Below, in pieces: positions 49,392 to 59,177 of a DNA stretch of 64,000 nucleotides; positions within the stretch are counted from its first letter, which is position 1, and each line of letters opens with the position of its first letter. Both the position numbers and the translations under genes were made by a program. The notes under the pieces were generated by a model. That model ran no database searches. It saw nothing but the letters and a program-made list of their open reading frames with translations, and had not been told where the DNA came from. The DNA lies in contig JAIRVG010000021.1 in the NCBI GenBank assembly GCA_031253995.1, forward strand, positions 186,001 through 250,000, in the 5' to 3' direction. The stretch is from Paucimonas sp. (GTDB lineage Bacteria; Pseudomonadota; Gammaproteobacteria; Pseudomonadales; Pseudomonadaceae).

Positions 49392-50555
49392 TTACAGGTA
49401 GTAAGCCTTCAGCGGCGGGAAGCCGTTGAATTCCACCGCGCTGTAGCTGGTGGTGTAGGCACCGGTGGACAGCCAGTACAGGCGGTCACCGATCGCCAGG
49501 TTCAGCGGCAGGCCGTACTTGTAGTGCTCGTACATGATGTCGGCGCTGTCGCAGGTCGGGCCGGCGATGACCACTTCTTCGGTCTCGCCTTTCTTCTCGG
49601 TCCAGATCGGGAACTTGATGGACTCGTCCATGGTTTCGATCAGGCCGGAGAACTTGCCCACGTCGGTGTAGATCCAGCGCTCGACGGCGGTACGGGACTT
49701 GCGCGCCACCAGCACCACTTCACTGACCAGGATGCCGGCGTTGGCGATCAGCGAACGGCCCGGCTCCAGGATGATTTCCGGCAGGTCGTCACCGAAGTCT
49801 TCCTTCAGGAAGCGGATGATTTCCTCGGCGTAGGTTTCCAGGCTGTTGGTACGGGTGATGTAGTTGGCCGGGAAGCCGCCACCCATGTTGATCAGCTTGA
49901 GCTCGATGCCGTCTTCTTCCTTCAGGCGCTCGAAGATCACCTTCACCTTGGCGATGGCGGCGTCCCACACGGAGATGTCACGCTGCTGCGAGCCGACGTG
50001 GAAGGAGATGCCGTAAGGCACCAGGCCCAGGTCGCGGGCGAGGATCAGCAGGTCCATGGCCATGTCGGTCTGGCAGCCGAACTTGCGCGACAGCGGCCAG
50101 TCGGCAGTGGTGGAGCCTTCGGTGAGGATGCGCACGTAGACCTTCGAACCCGGGGCGGCCTTGGCGATGTTGCGCAGGTCGGCTTCGGAGTCGGTGGCGT
50201 AGAGGCGCACGCCCTTCTCGTAGAAGTAGCGGATGTCCTTGGACTTCTTGATGGTGTTGCCGTAGCTGATGCGCTCAGGGCCGACGCCACGACCGAGGAC
50301 CTTGTCCAGCTCGTAGATCGAGGCGATGTCGAAGCTCGAACCCTTTTCCTTCAGCAGGTCGATGATCTCGACCGCCGGGTTGGCCTTGACCGCGTAGTAG
50401 ACCTTGGCGAATTCGAAGCCGGCGCGCAGGTCGTCGTAGGCCTGGCTGATCATCTTGGTGTCGATGAGTACGAACGGGGTTTCTTGCTTGTCGGCGAAGG
50501 CCTTCATTTTCTGGAAGGTTTCGCGCGCGAAGTAGTCTTCGACCTGAATCGACAT
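49392..50555 (-). CDS. speC: Ornithine decarboxylase
   Basis: Makes putrescine from ornithine. It is the eukaryote-like alanine-racemase-fold decarboxylase, 387 residues from MSIQVEDYFARETFQKM. The PLP lysine is in VYYAVKANP, the glycine-rich phosphate site in LINMGGGFP, and the catalytic Cys in GPTCDSADIM. The upstream extension to 50750 lacks family similarity. It has the same neighbours as PA4519. Confidence 0.94.
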   Translation of the reverse strand: MSIQVEDYFARETFQKMKAFADKQETPFVLIDTKMISQAYDDLRAGFEFAKVYYAVKANPAVEIIDLLKEKGSSFDIASIYELDKVLGRGVGPERISYGNTIKKSKDIRYFYEKGVRLYATDSEADLRNIAKAAPGSKVYVRILTEGSTTADWPLSRKFGCQTDMAMDLLILARDLGLVPYGISFHVGSQQRDISVWDAAIAKVKVIFERLKEEDGIELKLINMGGGFPANYITRTNSLETYAEEIIRFLKEDFGDDLPEIILEPGRSLIANAGILVSEVVLVARKSRTAVERWIYTDVGKFSGLIETMDESIKFPIWTEKKGETEEVVIAGPTCDSADIMYEHYKYGLPLNLAIGDRLYWLSTGAYTTSYSAVEFNGFPPLKAYYL

Positions 50556-51207
50556 ACCTGGGGACTCCATGGGCAAACTGAATGAATAAGTGGCTGCAAC
50601 TGAACGCCCTCCGTATCCCCACTTTGGTTCGCCTACTTCCCAAGGCATGTCGCCGAAAGCAAAAAGGTCAACCGCGCGCGATAACTTGCTCCACGGGTGA
50701 CCTTGCTGTCTCGTCGTCAGTACTTGAGCCGGATGGATCGTTTCCAGCATGGACGTTCGGCGCGAACTTTAGGACCTGAGGGGTTCAAGATCAACTAAAA
50801 ATGTCGCCTTTTCGTACTCCTCGGCGGCGTGTTGTCGACGTGTTTCCTTCTTAACCGACTCAAGTGACAGGCATATGTTCCTTTGAATCGCCCGAGCGTA
50901 AAGAATTGTGGAATAGCTGGCGATTTGCCGAAGTTTGCCGAACTTGTCCCACAACTGTTTGATTCGCCGAGTTTCGCCACGAAATGACTTTCATTGAATA
51001 ACGGTGACCGTTTGTCGCGAGGCTGGAAGAGGCAGGCCAGAGGGGGTGAGTGTTCATATTTATGGCCACTCTTCCCGTAGGTGCTTTGCGTGAAAAAAAT
51101 TTGCCCGCCAGCCTTCGATCGGACGAAATGACGCCGCATTTGCCGCTCTTAATAAGAAACATTACTATTCGCGCACCTTCCCACCGCCTGACGATGACCT
51201 TCGCACC
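50556..51207. other. 652-bp region between divergent speC and the ECF sigma gene
   Basis: No supported gene. The middle part (about 50770–51050) is more AT-rich than its surroundings. A 114-codon minus-strand frame (50795–51139) has no recognisable features and poor codon bias. The region must hold the speC and sigma promoters; a Fur-like site lies at 51151–51169. Confidence 0.5.
51151..51169 (+). promoter_or_regulatory. Candidate Fur box upstream of the FecI-like sigma gene
   Basis: AATAAGAAACATTACTATT, 39 bp before the sigma start, has the A/T-rich partly symmetric form of a Fur box. Iron-repressed expression is the rule for fecI-type genes. Confidence 0.45.
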
Positions 51208-51696
51208 GTGTCTCGACCCAAAGGCTTCCTCGACCACTACCACGAGCTGATCGGCACCTGGACGCGCAAGCTGCGCAATCGCCAGCAGGCCGAGGATCTT
51301 GCGCACGATGCTTTCGTCCGGGTCCTGGAGAGCGGGCAGGGTGAGGTCGAGCAGCCGCGTGCCTACCTGCACCAGACCGCGCGCAACATTGCTGTCGATG
51401 GCTATCGCCGCGAAGACCGGCGCCAGTCCCTGGAGCAGCAGGCCCTGGACCTGAGCCCGTCGATGGACGACGACCCGGAGGCGTACATGAATGCGCTGCA
51501 ACTGGCGGACAGCGTCGAGCGCGCCCTGGCCGAACTGCCGCTGAACTGTCGCAAGGTGTTTGTCTGGCAGAAGCTCGAAGGCCTGACCCAGGCCGAGATC
51601 GCCGAGCGCATGGGATTGACCAAGAACATGGTCGAAAAGTATATGATCCGCACGCTCCGTCATCTGCGTGAGCACCTGGATGTGTCGACGAGATGA
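51208..51696 (+). CDS. fecI: ECF sigma factor, FecI-like
   Basis: A 162-residue ECF sigma factor started at GTG (SRPKGFLDHYHELIGTWTRKL). Region 2 includes AEDLAHDAFVRVLE; region 4 ends with LTQAEIAERMGLTKNMVEKY. Followed by a FecR-like anti-sigma gene (4-bp overlap) and a FecA-like receptor, the standard surface-signalling trio. Confidence 0.93.
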   Translation: MSRPKGFLDHYHELIGTWTRKLRNRQQAEDLAHDAFVRVLESGQGEVEQPRAYLHQTARNIAVDGYRREDRRQSLEQQALDLSPSMDDDPEAYMNALQLADSVERALAELPLNCRKVFVWQKLEGLTQAEIAERMGLTKNMVEKYMIRTLRHLREHLDVSTR

Positions 51697-52685
51697 GTCA
51701 GGCGAATGTATTCATGAATCAGGGCGCAAGTCCCGGGCCGCACGAGGCCGCGCGCGAGCAGGCGGCCGAATGGTTCGCCCGCCTCCAGGATGCGCCGCTG
51801 TCGGCCGGGCAGCAGGCGGATTTCGAGGCCTGGCTGGCGGCCGATCCCCTTCACCGCGACGAATATGAACTGCTCGCCAGCCTGTGGCGGGCCAGCGACC
51901 TGTTGCCCCGTGAGCGTCTGCAACGGTTGTGCGTCGAGGACCCGGTTCATCAATTGCCGCGCCGTCGATTCCTCAAGCAGGCACTCGCTGCCAGCGTGGT
52001 CGCCGCCGCAGTAGGCCTTGGCTGGTTCGGCTGGCAACAGCATCGCTTCAACTATTCCGCACAATTCGAGACCGCCTTCGGCGAGCGCCGACAGGTCGAG
52101 CTGCCCGACGGTTCGCACCTGGAGATCAACGGCCGTACCCGCCTCGACGTGCGCTTCAGCGCCGGCCAGCGGGATATCCGTCTGCAGCAGGGCGAGGTGA
52201 TGTTCAGCGTCGCCCACGACGTCGCCCGCCCCTTCGTGGTGGATGCCGGCAACGGCACCGTCACCGTCACCGGGACCCGCTTCGACGTGCGCCGTGATCC
52301 GGCCCGGACCCGCGTCGCGGTGGAGCAGGGCTCGGTGCGGGTGCAGGGCCAGGGCGGATCGCAGGCCTTGCTCGGTGCCGGCCTCGGTTCCCATATCGAT
52401 GCCCATGGTGCCGTCGCCGCGCCCTACGCGGTGGACGCCGCCGCACTGACCGCCTGGCGCTCCGGCAAGCTGGTGTTCAACGATGCCTCGCTGGCGCAAG
52501 TGGCCGAAGAAGTCTCGCGCTACCGCCAGCAGCCATTGAAAGTGGCGCCGAAAGTCGCCGGCCTGCGCCTCAGCAGCACCTTCCGGGTGGACGATACGGA
52601 CGCTCTGCTGCGGGCCTTGCCGAGCATCCTGCCGGTCGCGGTGGTGGCCCATGCCGATGGCTCCCACGAAATAATCGCAAAATAG
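51693..52685 (+). CDS. fecR: FecR-like sigma regulator (inner membrane)
   Basis: It passes the ligand signal from the receptor to the sigma factor. It has 330 residues: a cytoplasmic DUF4880-like N-terminus (AAEWFARLQDAPLSAGQQADFEAWL in two stretches), a transmembrane helix near 92–110 (LAASVVAAAVGLGWFGW), the FecR domain with GERRQVELPDGS, and a C-terminal STN-like region (ALPSILPVAVVAHADGS). Overlaps fecI. Confidence 0.92.
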   Translation: MSQANVFMNQGASPGPHEAAREQAAEWFARLQDAPLSAGQQADFEAWLAADPLHRDEYELLASLWRASDLLPRERLQRLCVEDPVHQLPRRRFLKQALAASVVAAAVGLGWFGWQQHRFNYSAQFETAFGERRQVELPDGSHLEINGRTRLDVRFSAGQRDIRLQQGEVMFSVAHDVARPFVVDAGNGTVTVTGTRFDVRRDPARTRVAVEQGSVRVQGQGGSQALLGAGLGSHIDAHGAVAAPYAVDAAALTAWRSGKLVFNDASLAQVAEEVSRYRQQPLKVAPKVAGLRLSSTFRVDDTDALLRALPSILPVAVVAHADGSHEIIAK

Positions 52686-52792
52686 ATTCAGGTATTTTCC
52701 GAGTTGTTCGTCTTCCTCGCCGACCTGTAATTGCCACGCATTTTCATTCGCAGGCAGTTGACCCGATCCGCCCCTCAGGACTTCTCGAAGAC

Positions 52793-55240
52793 GTGAACAA
52801 CAACAAGCGTTCCCCGCGTTCCGCCAGCCCCGCGCGCTGGCTGCCCCTGGCGCTGGCCCTGGCGGTCAGTGCCGGCATCGGCAACAGCTACGCCGATTCG
52901 ACCCCGACCCACATCCAGATCCAGGCCCAGTCGCTGGCCTCGGCGCTGAACCAGCTGGGCCAGCAGACCTCGCTGCAGCTGTTCTTCAGTCCGGACCTGG
53001 TGGCCGGCAAGCAGGCTCCGGCGGTGTCCGGCAAGCTGTCGCCGGAGCAGGCGCTGCAAGCCTTGCTGCAAGGTAGCGGGCTGACCTACGAGATCTCCCA
53101 GGGCACCGTGGTCCTGCACTCGGCCCAGGCCGACAGCCAGGCCGCCAGCGGCACCCTGGAGCTGGCGCCGACGTCGGTCAGCATGGTCGGTGACTGGCTC
53201 GGCGACGCCCAGGAAAGCGTGGTGCAGAACCACGCCGGCGCGCGCACCGTGGTGCGCCGCGAAGCGATGATCGAGCAGGGCGCGATGAACGTGCGTGACG
53301 TGCTCAAGGGCATTCCCGGGGTGCAGGTGCAGGACTCCAACGGTACCGGCGGCAGCGACCTGTCGCTCAACGTCGGCGTGCGCGGCCTGACCTCGCGCCT
53401 GTCGCCGCGCTCCACGGTGCTGATCGACGGCATCCCGGCGGCGTTCGCTCCGTATGGCCAGCCGCAACTGTCCATGGCGCCGATCTCGTCGGGCAACCTC
53501 GACAGCATCGACGTGGTGCGCGGCGCCGGTTCCGTGCGCTACGGACCGCAGAACGTCGGCGGGGTGATCAACTTCGTCACCCGTGCCATTCCCAAGGAAG
53601 CCACCGGTGAAATCGGCACGACCCTGGAGACGTCCCGCCATGGCGGCTGGAAGCACATCGAGTCGGCCTTCATCGGCGGCACCGCCGACAACGGCCTCGG
53701 CGCGGCGCTGCTGTACTCCGGGGTGAACGGCAACGGCTACCGCAGCAGCAACAACGACAACGACATCGACGACGTGCTGCTCAAGACCCACTGGGACCTG
53801 ACCGAGCAGGACGAGCTGTCGCTGAACTTCCACTACTACGACGGCAAGGCCGACATGCCTGGCGGCCTGACCCAGGCCCAGTTCGACGCCGACCCGTACC
53901 AGTCCGACCGCGACTACGACAACTTCAGCGGCCGGCGCAAGGACGTGTCGCTGAAGTACCTGCGGCAGATCGACGACGTCACCCAGTTCGAAGTCCAGAC
54001 CTACTACACCGACAGCTTCCGCGGCAGCACCATCGCCGCCCGCGACCAGAAGACCCTCAGCTCCTACCCGCGCAGCTACCACACCTTCGCGATCGAGCCG
54101 CGGGTATCGCGGATCTTCTTCACCGGTCCCGCGACCCAGGAAGTCAGCGTTGGCTATCGCTACCTCAAGGAAGCCATGCACGAGCAGTCGACCCGCCTGG
54201 CGCTGGTCAACAACGTGCCGACCGTCACCCCGACCTCCGACGGCCATGTGTTCCAGGACCGTACCGGCGGCACCGAGGCCAGCGCCTACTACATCGACGA
54301 CAAGATCGACGTCGGCAACTGGACCATCACCCCGGGCGTGCGTTTCGAGCACATCAACACCGACTGGCATGAGCGCCCGGTGCGCGGCACCAACGGCGTG
54401 CCGGTGCAGGCGAAGAGCCGCAGCGTGACCAGCAACGAGCCGCTGCCGGCGCTGAGCGTGATGTACCACCTGTCCGATGCCTGGAAGCTGTTCGCCAACT
54501 ACGAGACTTCGTTCGGCAGCCTGCAGTACTTCCAGCTGGGCCAGGGCGGCACCGGCGATTCGACTGCCAACGGCCTGGAAGCGGAGAAGGCCAAGACCTA
54601 CGAGATCGGTACCCGCTACAACGACGGCACCTGGGGTGGCGAGCTGACCGCGTTCTACATCGACTTCGACGACGAGCTGCAGTACATCAGCAACGATATC
54701 GGCTGGACCAACCTCGGCGCGACCAAGCACCAGGGGATCGAGGCTTCGGTGCACTATGACCTGTCGGGGCTGGATCCGCGCCTGGATGGCTTGAGCGCGA
54801 ATGCCGGGTTCACCTACACCCGTGCTACCTATGAAGGAGAGATTCCCGGCTTCAAGGGCCGCGACCTGCCGTTCTACTCGCGCCAGGTGGTCAATGCCGG
54901 ATTGCGTTACCAGGTGGATCGCTGGACCTGGAACCTGGACGCCTTCGCCCAATCGAAGCAGCGTGCGCCGGGGACCGGGATGAATGCCGATGGCAGCTTC
55001 AACGGCAACTACATCACCACGCCAAGCGCCGATGGGCAGTACGGCAACATTCCCGGCTACGTGACCTGGAGTGCCCGTGGCGGCTATGAATTCGGCAAGG
55101 AACTGTCGAACCTGAAGCTGGGGGCGGGGGTGAAGAACATCTTCGACAAGCAGTACTACACCCGGTCCAGCGATAACAACTCGGGGATCTACCTGGGTGA
55201 GCCGCGGACCTTCTATGTGCAGGCCAGTGTAGGGTTCTGA
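52793..55240 (+). CDS. fecA: FecA-like TonB-dependent transducer, ferric dicitrate type
   Basis: Outer-membrane receptor of 815 residues with signalling extension. GTG start, signal peptide ending near YADS, then the STN domain (LASALNQLGQQTSLQLFFSP) that contacts FecR. The plug is close to E. coli FecA in the run RLSPRSTVLIDGIP, APYGQPQLSMAPIS and VRYGPQNVGGVINFVTRAIP, so citrate-iron is the likely substrate. The barrel ends FYVQASVGF with the C-terminal Phe. Confidence 0.9.
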   Translation: MNNNKRSPRSASPARWLPLALALAVSAGIGNSYADSTPTHIQIQAQSLASALNQLGQQTSLQLFFSPDLVAGKQAPAVSGKLSPEQALQALLQGSGLTYEISQGTVVLHSAQADSQAASGTLELAPTSVSMVGDWLGDAQESVVQNHAGARTVVRREAMIEQGAMNVRDVLKGIPGVQVQDSNGTGGSDLSLNVGVRGLTSRLSPRSTVLIDGIPAAFAPYGQPQLSMAPISSGNLDSIDVVRGAGSVRYGPQNVGGVINFVTRAIPKEATGEIGTTLETSRHGGWKHIESAFIGGTADNGLGAALLYSGVNGNGYRSSNNDNDIDDVLLKTHWDLTEQDELSLNFHYYDGKADMPGGLTQAQFDADPYQSDRDYDNFSGRRKDVSLKYLRQIDDVTQFEVQTYYTDSFRGSTIAARDQKTLSSYPRSYHTFAIEPRVSRIFFTGPATQEVSVGYRYLKEAMHEQSTRLALVNNVPTVTPTSDGHVFQDRTGGTEASAYYIDDKIDVGNWTITPGVRFEHINTDWHERPVRGTNGVPVQAKSRSVTSNEPLPALSVMYHLSDAWKLFANYETSFGSLQYFQLGQGGTGDSTANGLEAEKAKTYEIGTRYNDGTWGGELTAFYIDFDDELQYISNDIGWTNLGATKHQGIEASVHYDLSGLDPRLDGLSANAGFTYTRATYEGEIPGFKGRDLPFYSRQVVNAGLRYQVDRWTWNLDAFAQSKQRAPGTGMNADGSFNGNYITTPSADGQYGNIPGYVTWSARGGYEFGKELSNLKLGAGVKNIFDKQYYTRSSDNNSGIYLGEPRTFYVQASVGF

Positions 55241-55263
55241 TTTCTCGGGTGTTCTTGAGGGCC

Positions 55264-55344
55264 CTATCGCTGGCAAGCCAGCTCCCACAGGTTCAGCGGT
55301 GCACGCGATACCTGTGGGAGCTGGCTTGCCAGCGATGAGGCCAT
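55264..55344. repeat. Inverted REP pair
   Basis: ATCGCTGGCAAGCCAGCTCC and its inverse GGAGCTGGCTTGCCAGCGAT flank about 40 bp. Same family as 49242–49341. Confidence 0.8.
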
Positions 55345-55350
55345 CAGCCG

Positions 55351-56505
55351 TCACACAGCAGTTTCAGCCGGGGAAACGATACTGGTCTTGCCCCCACGCG
55401 AGCGCCCCGAACTCAGGTACGCCGCGATCGATTCCTGGGTCACCTCGCCCAGGAACACCTTCTCCCCATCCAGCACTGGCAACCACGCCCGGTTGAACTC
55501 GTACATCCGCGACAACAGGATGCGCAGGTGCTCGTCATGCGCCGCCGTGGCGTTGAACTCGCGCAGGAAGTCGGCGCAGGTGCCCTGCTGGCGATGCAGG
55601 TCGCGACGACGCACATAACCCAGCGCACGATTGTCGCCATCGGTCACCACCACGTACTTGCGGTCATGCTCGTCCATCAGCTCCAGAGCCTCCGCCACCG
55701 GCATCTCCGGGCTGGCCGACGGCGCGTTGTCCGCCGCGTCTTCGGCACGTACCAGGAGCAGACGCTTGAGCGTGCTGTCCTGGCCGACGAAGTTGCTGAC
55801 GAACTCATCCGCCGGATGCGCCAGCAAGGTATCCGGATGATCCAGCTGGATCAGCTTGCCGGCGCGGAAGATGGCGATCTTGTCGCCCAGCTTGATCGCC
55901 TCGTCGATGTCATGGCTGACCATGATCACCGTCTTGTTCAGCGCCCGCTGCATCTCGAAGAACTCGTTCTGGATCATCTCGCGGTTGATCGGGTCGACCG
56001 CGCCGAACGGCTCGTCCATCAGCAGCAGCGGTGCCTCGGCAGCCAGCGCGCGGATCACCCCGATACGCTGTTGCTGACCACCGGACAGCTCCCGCGGATA
56101 ACGCTGCAGGTACTGCTTGGGCTCCAGGCGGATCATGCTCATCAGCTCGCGGGCACGCTCGTGGCATTTCTGCTTGTCCCAGCCGAGCAGGCGCGGGACC
56201 ACGGTGATGTTTTCCTCGATGGTCATGTTGGGGAACAGGCCGATCTGCTGGATCACGTAGCCGATGCGCCGGCGCAGGGTCACTTCGTCCAGGCCCGTGG
56301 TGTCCTCGCCGTTGATCAGCACCTTGCCCGAGGTGGGCTCGATCAGGCGGTTGATCATCTTCAGCGTGGTGCTCTTGCCGCAGCCGGACGGGCCGAGGAA
56401 GACGCAGATCTCGCCTTCGTTGACGGTCAGGCTGACCGAATCGACCGCCTTGACCTCCTTGCCGTTGCTTTGGAAGGTTTTCGAGAGGTTCTGGAGTTCG
56501 ATCAT
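55351..56505 (-). CDS. Osmoprotectant ABC transporter ATP-binding protein (OpuCA-like)
   Basis: Energises uptake of betaine, choline or carnitine-type solutes. It has 384 residues: Walker A GPSGCGKST at about 38–46, signature LSGGQQQR, Walker B LLLMDEP, and a C-terminal CBS pair (about 270–365) that in OpuCA senses ionic strength. It ends the four-gene operon and overlaps the upstream permease gene by 4 bp. Similar order to PA3888–PA3891. Confidence 0.92.
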   Translation of the reverse strand: MIELQNLSKTFQSNGKEVKAVDSVSLTVNEGEICVFLGPSGCGKSTTLKMINRLIEPTSGKVLINGEDTTGLDEVTLRRRIGYVIQQIGLFPNMTIEENITVVPRLLGWDKQKCHERARELMSMIRLEPKQYLQRYPRELSGGQQQRIGVIRALAAEAPLLLMDEPFGAVDPINREMIQNEFFEMQRALNKTVIMVSHDIDEAIKLGDKIAIFRAGKLIQLDHPDTLLAHPADEFVSNFVGQDSTLKRLLLVRAEDAADNAPSASPEMPVAEALELMDEHDRKYVVVTDGDNRALGYVRRRDLHRQQGTCADFLREFNATAAHDEHLRILLSRMYEFNRAWLPVLDGEKVFLGEVTQESIAAYLSSGRSRGGKTSIVSPAETAV

Positions 56506-57155
56506 TTGAGCAGTCCTTCTGGAGTCAGCGAACGTTGCAGGGCTTGCAGCAGCAGGTCGGCGAGGATGGCCAGGAGGCTCACCAGCACGGCGCCGACCAG
56601 CAGCATCGACATGTCGCTGCGGCTGATGGAGGTCAGGATGAGTACGCCCAGGCCACCGGCGCCGATGGTGGCGGCGATGGTCATGACGCCGATGTTCATC
56701 ACCACGGCGGTACGCACCCCGGCGAGGATCACCGGCACGGCGATCGGCAGTTCGACCATGCGCAGGCGCTGGCCGAAGGTCATGCCGATGCCGCGGGCGG
56801 CTTCACGGATGCCCGGCTCGACGTTGGTCAGGGCCAGGTAGGTGTTGCGCATGATCGGCAGCAGGGAATAGAGGAACACCGCGGTGATCGCCGGCAGCGG
56901 GCCGAGGCCTTGGCCGAACTTGGAGTAGAACGGCAGCAGCAGGCCGAACAGGGCGATCGACGGCACCGTCAGCAGCACCGTCGCGCTGGCTTGCAAGGGG
57001 CCTGCGAGGCTGGGGAAACGGGTCATCAGGATGCCGAGTGGCACGCCCACCAGGATCGCCAGGCCGACGGCGATGCCCACCAGGGTGACGTGCTGGCCGG
57101 TCAGGTGCAGCACTTGTGCCCAGTCCAGGTGGGCGAAGGTATCCAGCAGGTTCAT
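56502..57155 (-). CDS. Osmoprotectant ABC transporter permease (OpuCB/YehW-like)
   Basis: Inner-membrane permease of 217 residues with about five helices and the EAA loop (GIREAARGIGMTFGQRLRMVELPIA in two stretches). Overlaps its neighbours on both sides by 4 bp. Confidence 0.9.
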   Translation of the reverse strand: MNLLDTFAHLDWAQVLHLTGQHVTLVGIAVGLAILVGVPLGILMTRFPSLAGPLQASATVLLTVPSIALFGLLLPFYSKFGQGLGPLPAITAVFLYSLLPIMRNTYLALTNVEPGIREAARGIGMTFGQRLRMVELPIAVPVILAGVRTAVVMNIGVMTIAATIGAGGLGVLILTSISRSDMSMLLVGAVLVSLLAILADLLLQALQRSLTPEGLLK

Positions 57156-58063
57156 TGCGCACCTCCTTGCAGCGGATGCTCACGCAGGAAGTCGTCAGCC
57201 ACCTTGCCCGGGCTCTGGTGCTCGACGTCCACCTTGGCGTTGAGCTGGCGCATGGTCTCGTCGTCCAGTTGCTCGGCCAGTGGCTTGAGCAGGGTGGCCA
57301 GCTCGGGATGGGCGTCGAGCACGGCCTTGCGCACCACCGGGGCGGCGGTGTAGTCGGGGAAGTAGCGGCGGTCGTCTTCCAGCAGTTTCAGGTCGAAGGC
57401 GCTGAGGCGGCCGTCGGTGGTGTACACCAGACCGGTGAACACCTGGCCGTTGCGCAGGGCGGTGTAGACCAGGCCGGCGTCCATCTGGCGGATGTCCTTG
57501 CGGGTGAACTGCAGGTCGTAGGTCTCGGTCAGGCCCGCGAGGCCGTCCGGGCGGTTGGCGAACTCGGTGTCGAGGGCGAGGACGTGGGTCTTGCCCGCTT
57601 CGTCGCGCAGCACCTGGTTGAGCTGGCTGATGGTGCTCACCTGAGGGTACTGCTCGGCGATGTTGCGCGGCAGGGCCAGGGCGTAGGTGTTGCTGAACTT
57701 CGACGGCGCCAGCCAGACCAGGCCCTTCTTCGCGTCCAGCTCCTTGACCCGGGCGTAGGTGGCCTCGGCGCTGGGCATGCGCTCGTCGATATGGTTGTAG
57801 GACACCAGCGACACGCCGGTGTATTCCCAGACCATGTCCAGCTGACCGCTTTCCTGGGCACTGCGCGCCAGGCTGCTGCCGAGGCCGCCGGTGACGCTGA
57901 CGTCGAAGCCGTGCTGGCGCAGGTAGCGCGCGGTGATTTCGGCGAGCACGGTCTGCTCGGTGAACACCCGCGCGCCAATGCGGATCAGGGGTTTGTCGGC
58001 AGCCTGGGCAAATCCCGCGAACAGCAGGGCCGCGCCCAGGAGCAAGGCGATTCTTCGTTTCAT
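57152..58063 (-). CDS. Osmoprotectant ABC transporter substrate-binding protein (OpuCC/OsmX-like)
   Basis: Periplasmic protein of 303 residues. The signal MKRRIALLLGAALLFAGFAQA precedes KPLIRIGARVFTEQTVL, the usual start of quaternary-ammonium binders. Motifs GLGSSLARSAQESGQLDMVWEYTG are typical; the ligand is a betaine-like compound by family, not shown by sequence. Confidence 0.9.
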   Translation of the reverse strand: MKRRIALLLGAALLFAGFAQAADKPLIRIGARVFTEQTVLAEITARYLRQHGFDVSVTGGLGSSLARSAQESGQLDMVWEYTGVSLVSYNHIDERMPSAEATYARVKELDAKKGLVWLAPSKFSNTYALALPRNIAEQYPQVSTISQLNQVLRDEAGKTHVLALDTEFANRPDGLAGLTETYDLQFTRKDIRQMDAGLVYTALRNGQVFTGLVYTTDGRLSAFDLKLLEDDRRYFPDYTAAPVVRKAVLDAHPELATLLKPLAEQLDDETMRQLNAKVDVEHQSPGKVADDFLREHPLQGGAQ

Positions 58064-58076
58064 GCGTGTTCCTCGG

Positions 58077-58790
58077 TCAGTGAGTCAGGCCGCGTTCCAG
58101 CCAGCGGCGGCTGCACTGGCTGACCAGCGCATCGAGCAGCAAGGCCAGGGCCGCGGTGCAGGCCGCGCCCAGCAGCAGTTGCGGCTGGTTGTTCAGGGCG
58201 ATGCCGGGGAAGATCAGGCTGCCCAGGCTGTTGGCACCGATCAGGAACGACAGCGGCGCGGTGCCGACGTTGATCGCCAGGGCCACGCGCACGCCGCCGA
58301 CGATGATCGGCACGGCGTTCGGCAGCTCGACCTGGTACAGCGTCTGGCGTGGGGTCATGCCGATGCCGGTGGCGGCTTCCTTGAGCGAGGCGGGGACGTT
58401 TTTCAGGCCTTCGTAGGTGTTGCGCACGATGGGCAGCAACGAGGCGAGGAACAGCGCGAAGATCGCGGGGCCGGCGCCGATGCCGAGGATGCTCAGGGCG
58501 ATGGCGAGGACGGCGAGGGGAGGAACGGTGTTGCCAATGTTGAAGACCTGCATGAAGCGTTCGGCGCGGTCGACCCGGTGCGGTCGACTCAGGGCAATGC
58601 CGGCGGGGATACCCACGGCAAGCGCCGCCACCATCGACAGCAGCACCAGCATCAGGTGTGCCTGCAGGTAGAACCAGAGATCGGCGCGGTAGTGCGCGAT
58701 CGTATCGATGCCGATCCAGTGGACCAGCAGGGCCAGGATGACGAGCGCGGCGGCCCATCCCATCAGCCCCTTGCCATAGCGTACAGCCAT
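58077..58790 (-). CDS. Osmoprotectant ABC transporter permease (OpuCD-like)
   Basis: Second permease, 237 residues, with helices such as MLVLLSMVAALAVGIPAGI and EAA loop LKEAATGIGMTPRQTLYQVEL. First gene of the operon; 13 bp before the binding-protein start. Confidence 0.9.
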   Translation of the reverse strand: MAVRYGKGLMGWAAALVILALLVHWIGIDTIAHYRADLWFYLQAHLMLVLLSMVAALAVGIPAGIALSRPHRVDRAERFMQVFNIGNTVPPLAVLAIALSILGIGAGPAIFALFLASLLPIVRNTYEGLKNVPASLKEAATGIGMTPRQTLYQVELPNAVPIIVGGVRVALAINVGTAPLSFLIGANSLGSLIFPGIALNNQPQLLLGAACTAALALLLDALVSQCSRRWLERGLTH

Positions 58791-59153
58791 AGGCGCGGAC
58801 TCCTTTTATATCGTCGGCGCACGGATGCCGTGGTGTCGCCATTCCAGGCGACGGGCGATCCGTGTGCGAAAAGTGGCGGCCAAAAATGCGCGCCATGAGC
58901 GAAGCCCCGTCAGGCTCGTGTTGCCGGTGAAACCACCCCCGACCAACGGTCATTGCAGGGGAATGGACGCCTCCATCGCTTTAAAGGTTCCCATCTGATG
59001 CGGCATTTGGCCAGCGCTAATCTCCCGGGTGTTTGAAATTTCGCACGAGAAATAAGCGTGATTCTTACAGGGAGGCGTTGAATTACCTGCTGTTGGGCCG
59101 TTAGTCGCGAGGGGCAGCATTGCCTCTGTACTTCTTGCGAATAGTCGCTTGAG
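58791..59153. other. Gap between divergent opuC operon and higBA-like pair
   Basis: No gene supported. It should hold the opuC promoter, but I find no convincing -35/-10. A minus frame through here and the TA genes (58950–59585) is a shadow. Confidence 0.5.
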
Positions 59154-59171
59154 GGAATATTCCTTCGAAGG
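59154..59171 (+). promoter_or_regulatory. Overlapping palindromes before the toxin gene, probable antitoxin operator
   Basis: GGAATATTCC (59154–59163) and CCTTCGAAGG (59162–59171) are perfect 10-bp palindromes sharing two bases, just before the toxin start at 59178. AAGG of the second is also the ribosome-binding site. XRE antitoxins bind such sites. Confidence 0.5.
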
Positions 59172-59177
59172 TATTTT

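Noticed and set aside
50795..51139. 114-codon minus-strand frame between speC and fecI
   Set aside because: No motif, no good ribosome site, unusual composition; treated as non-coding.
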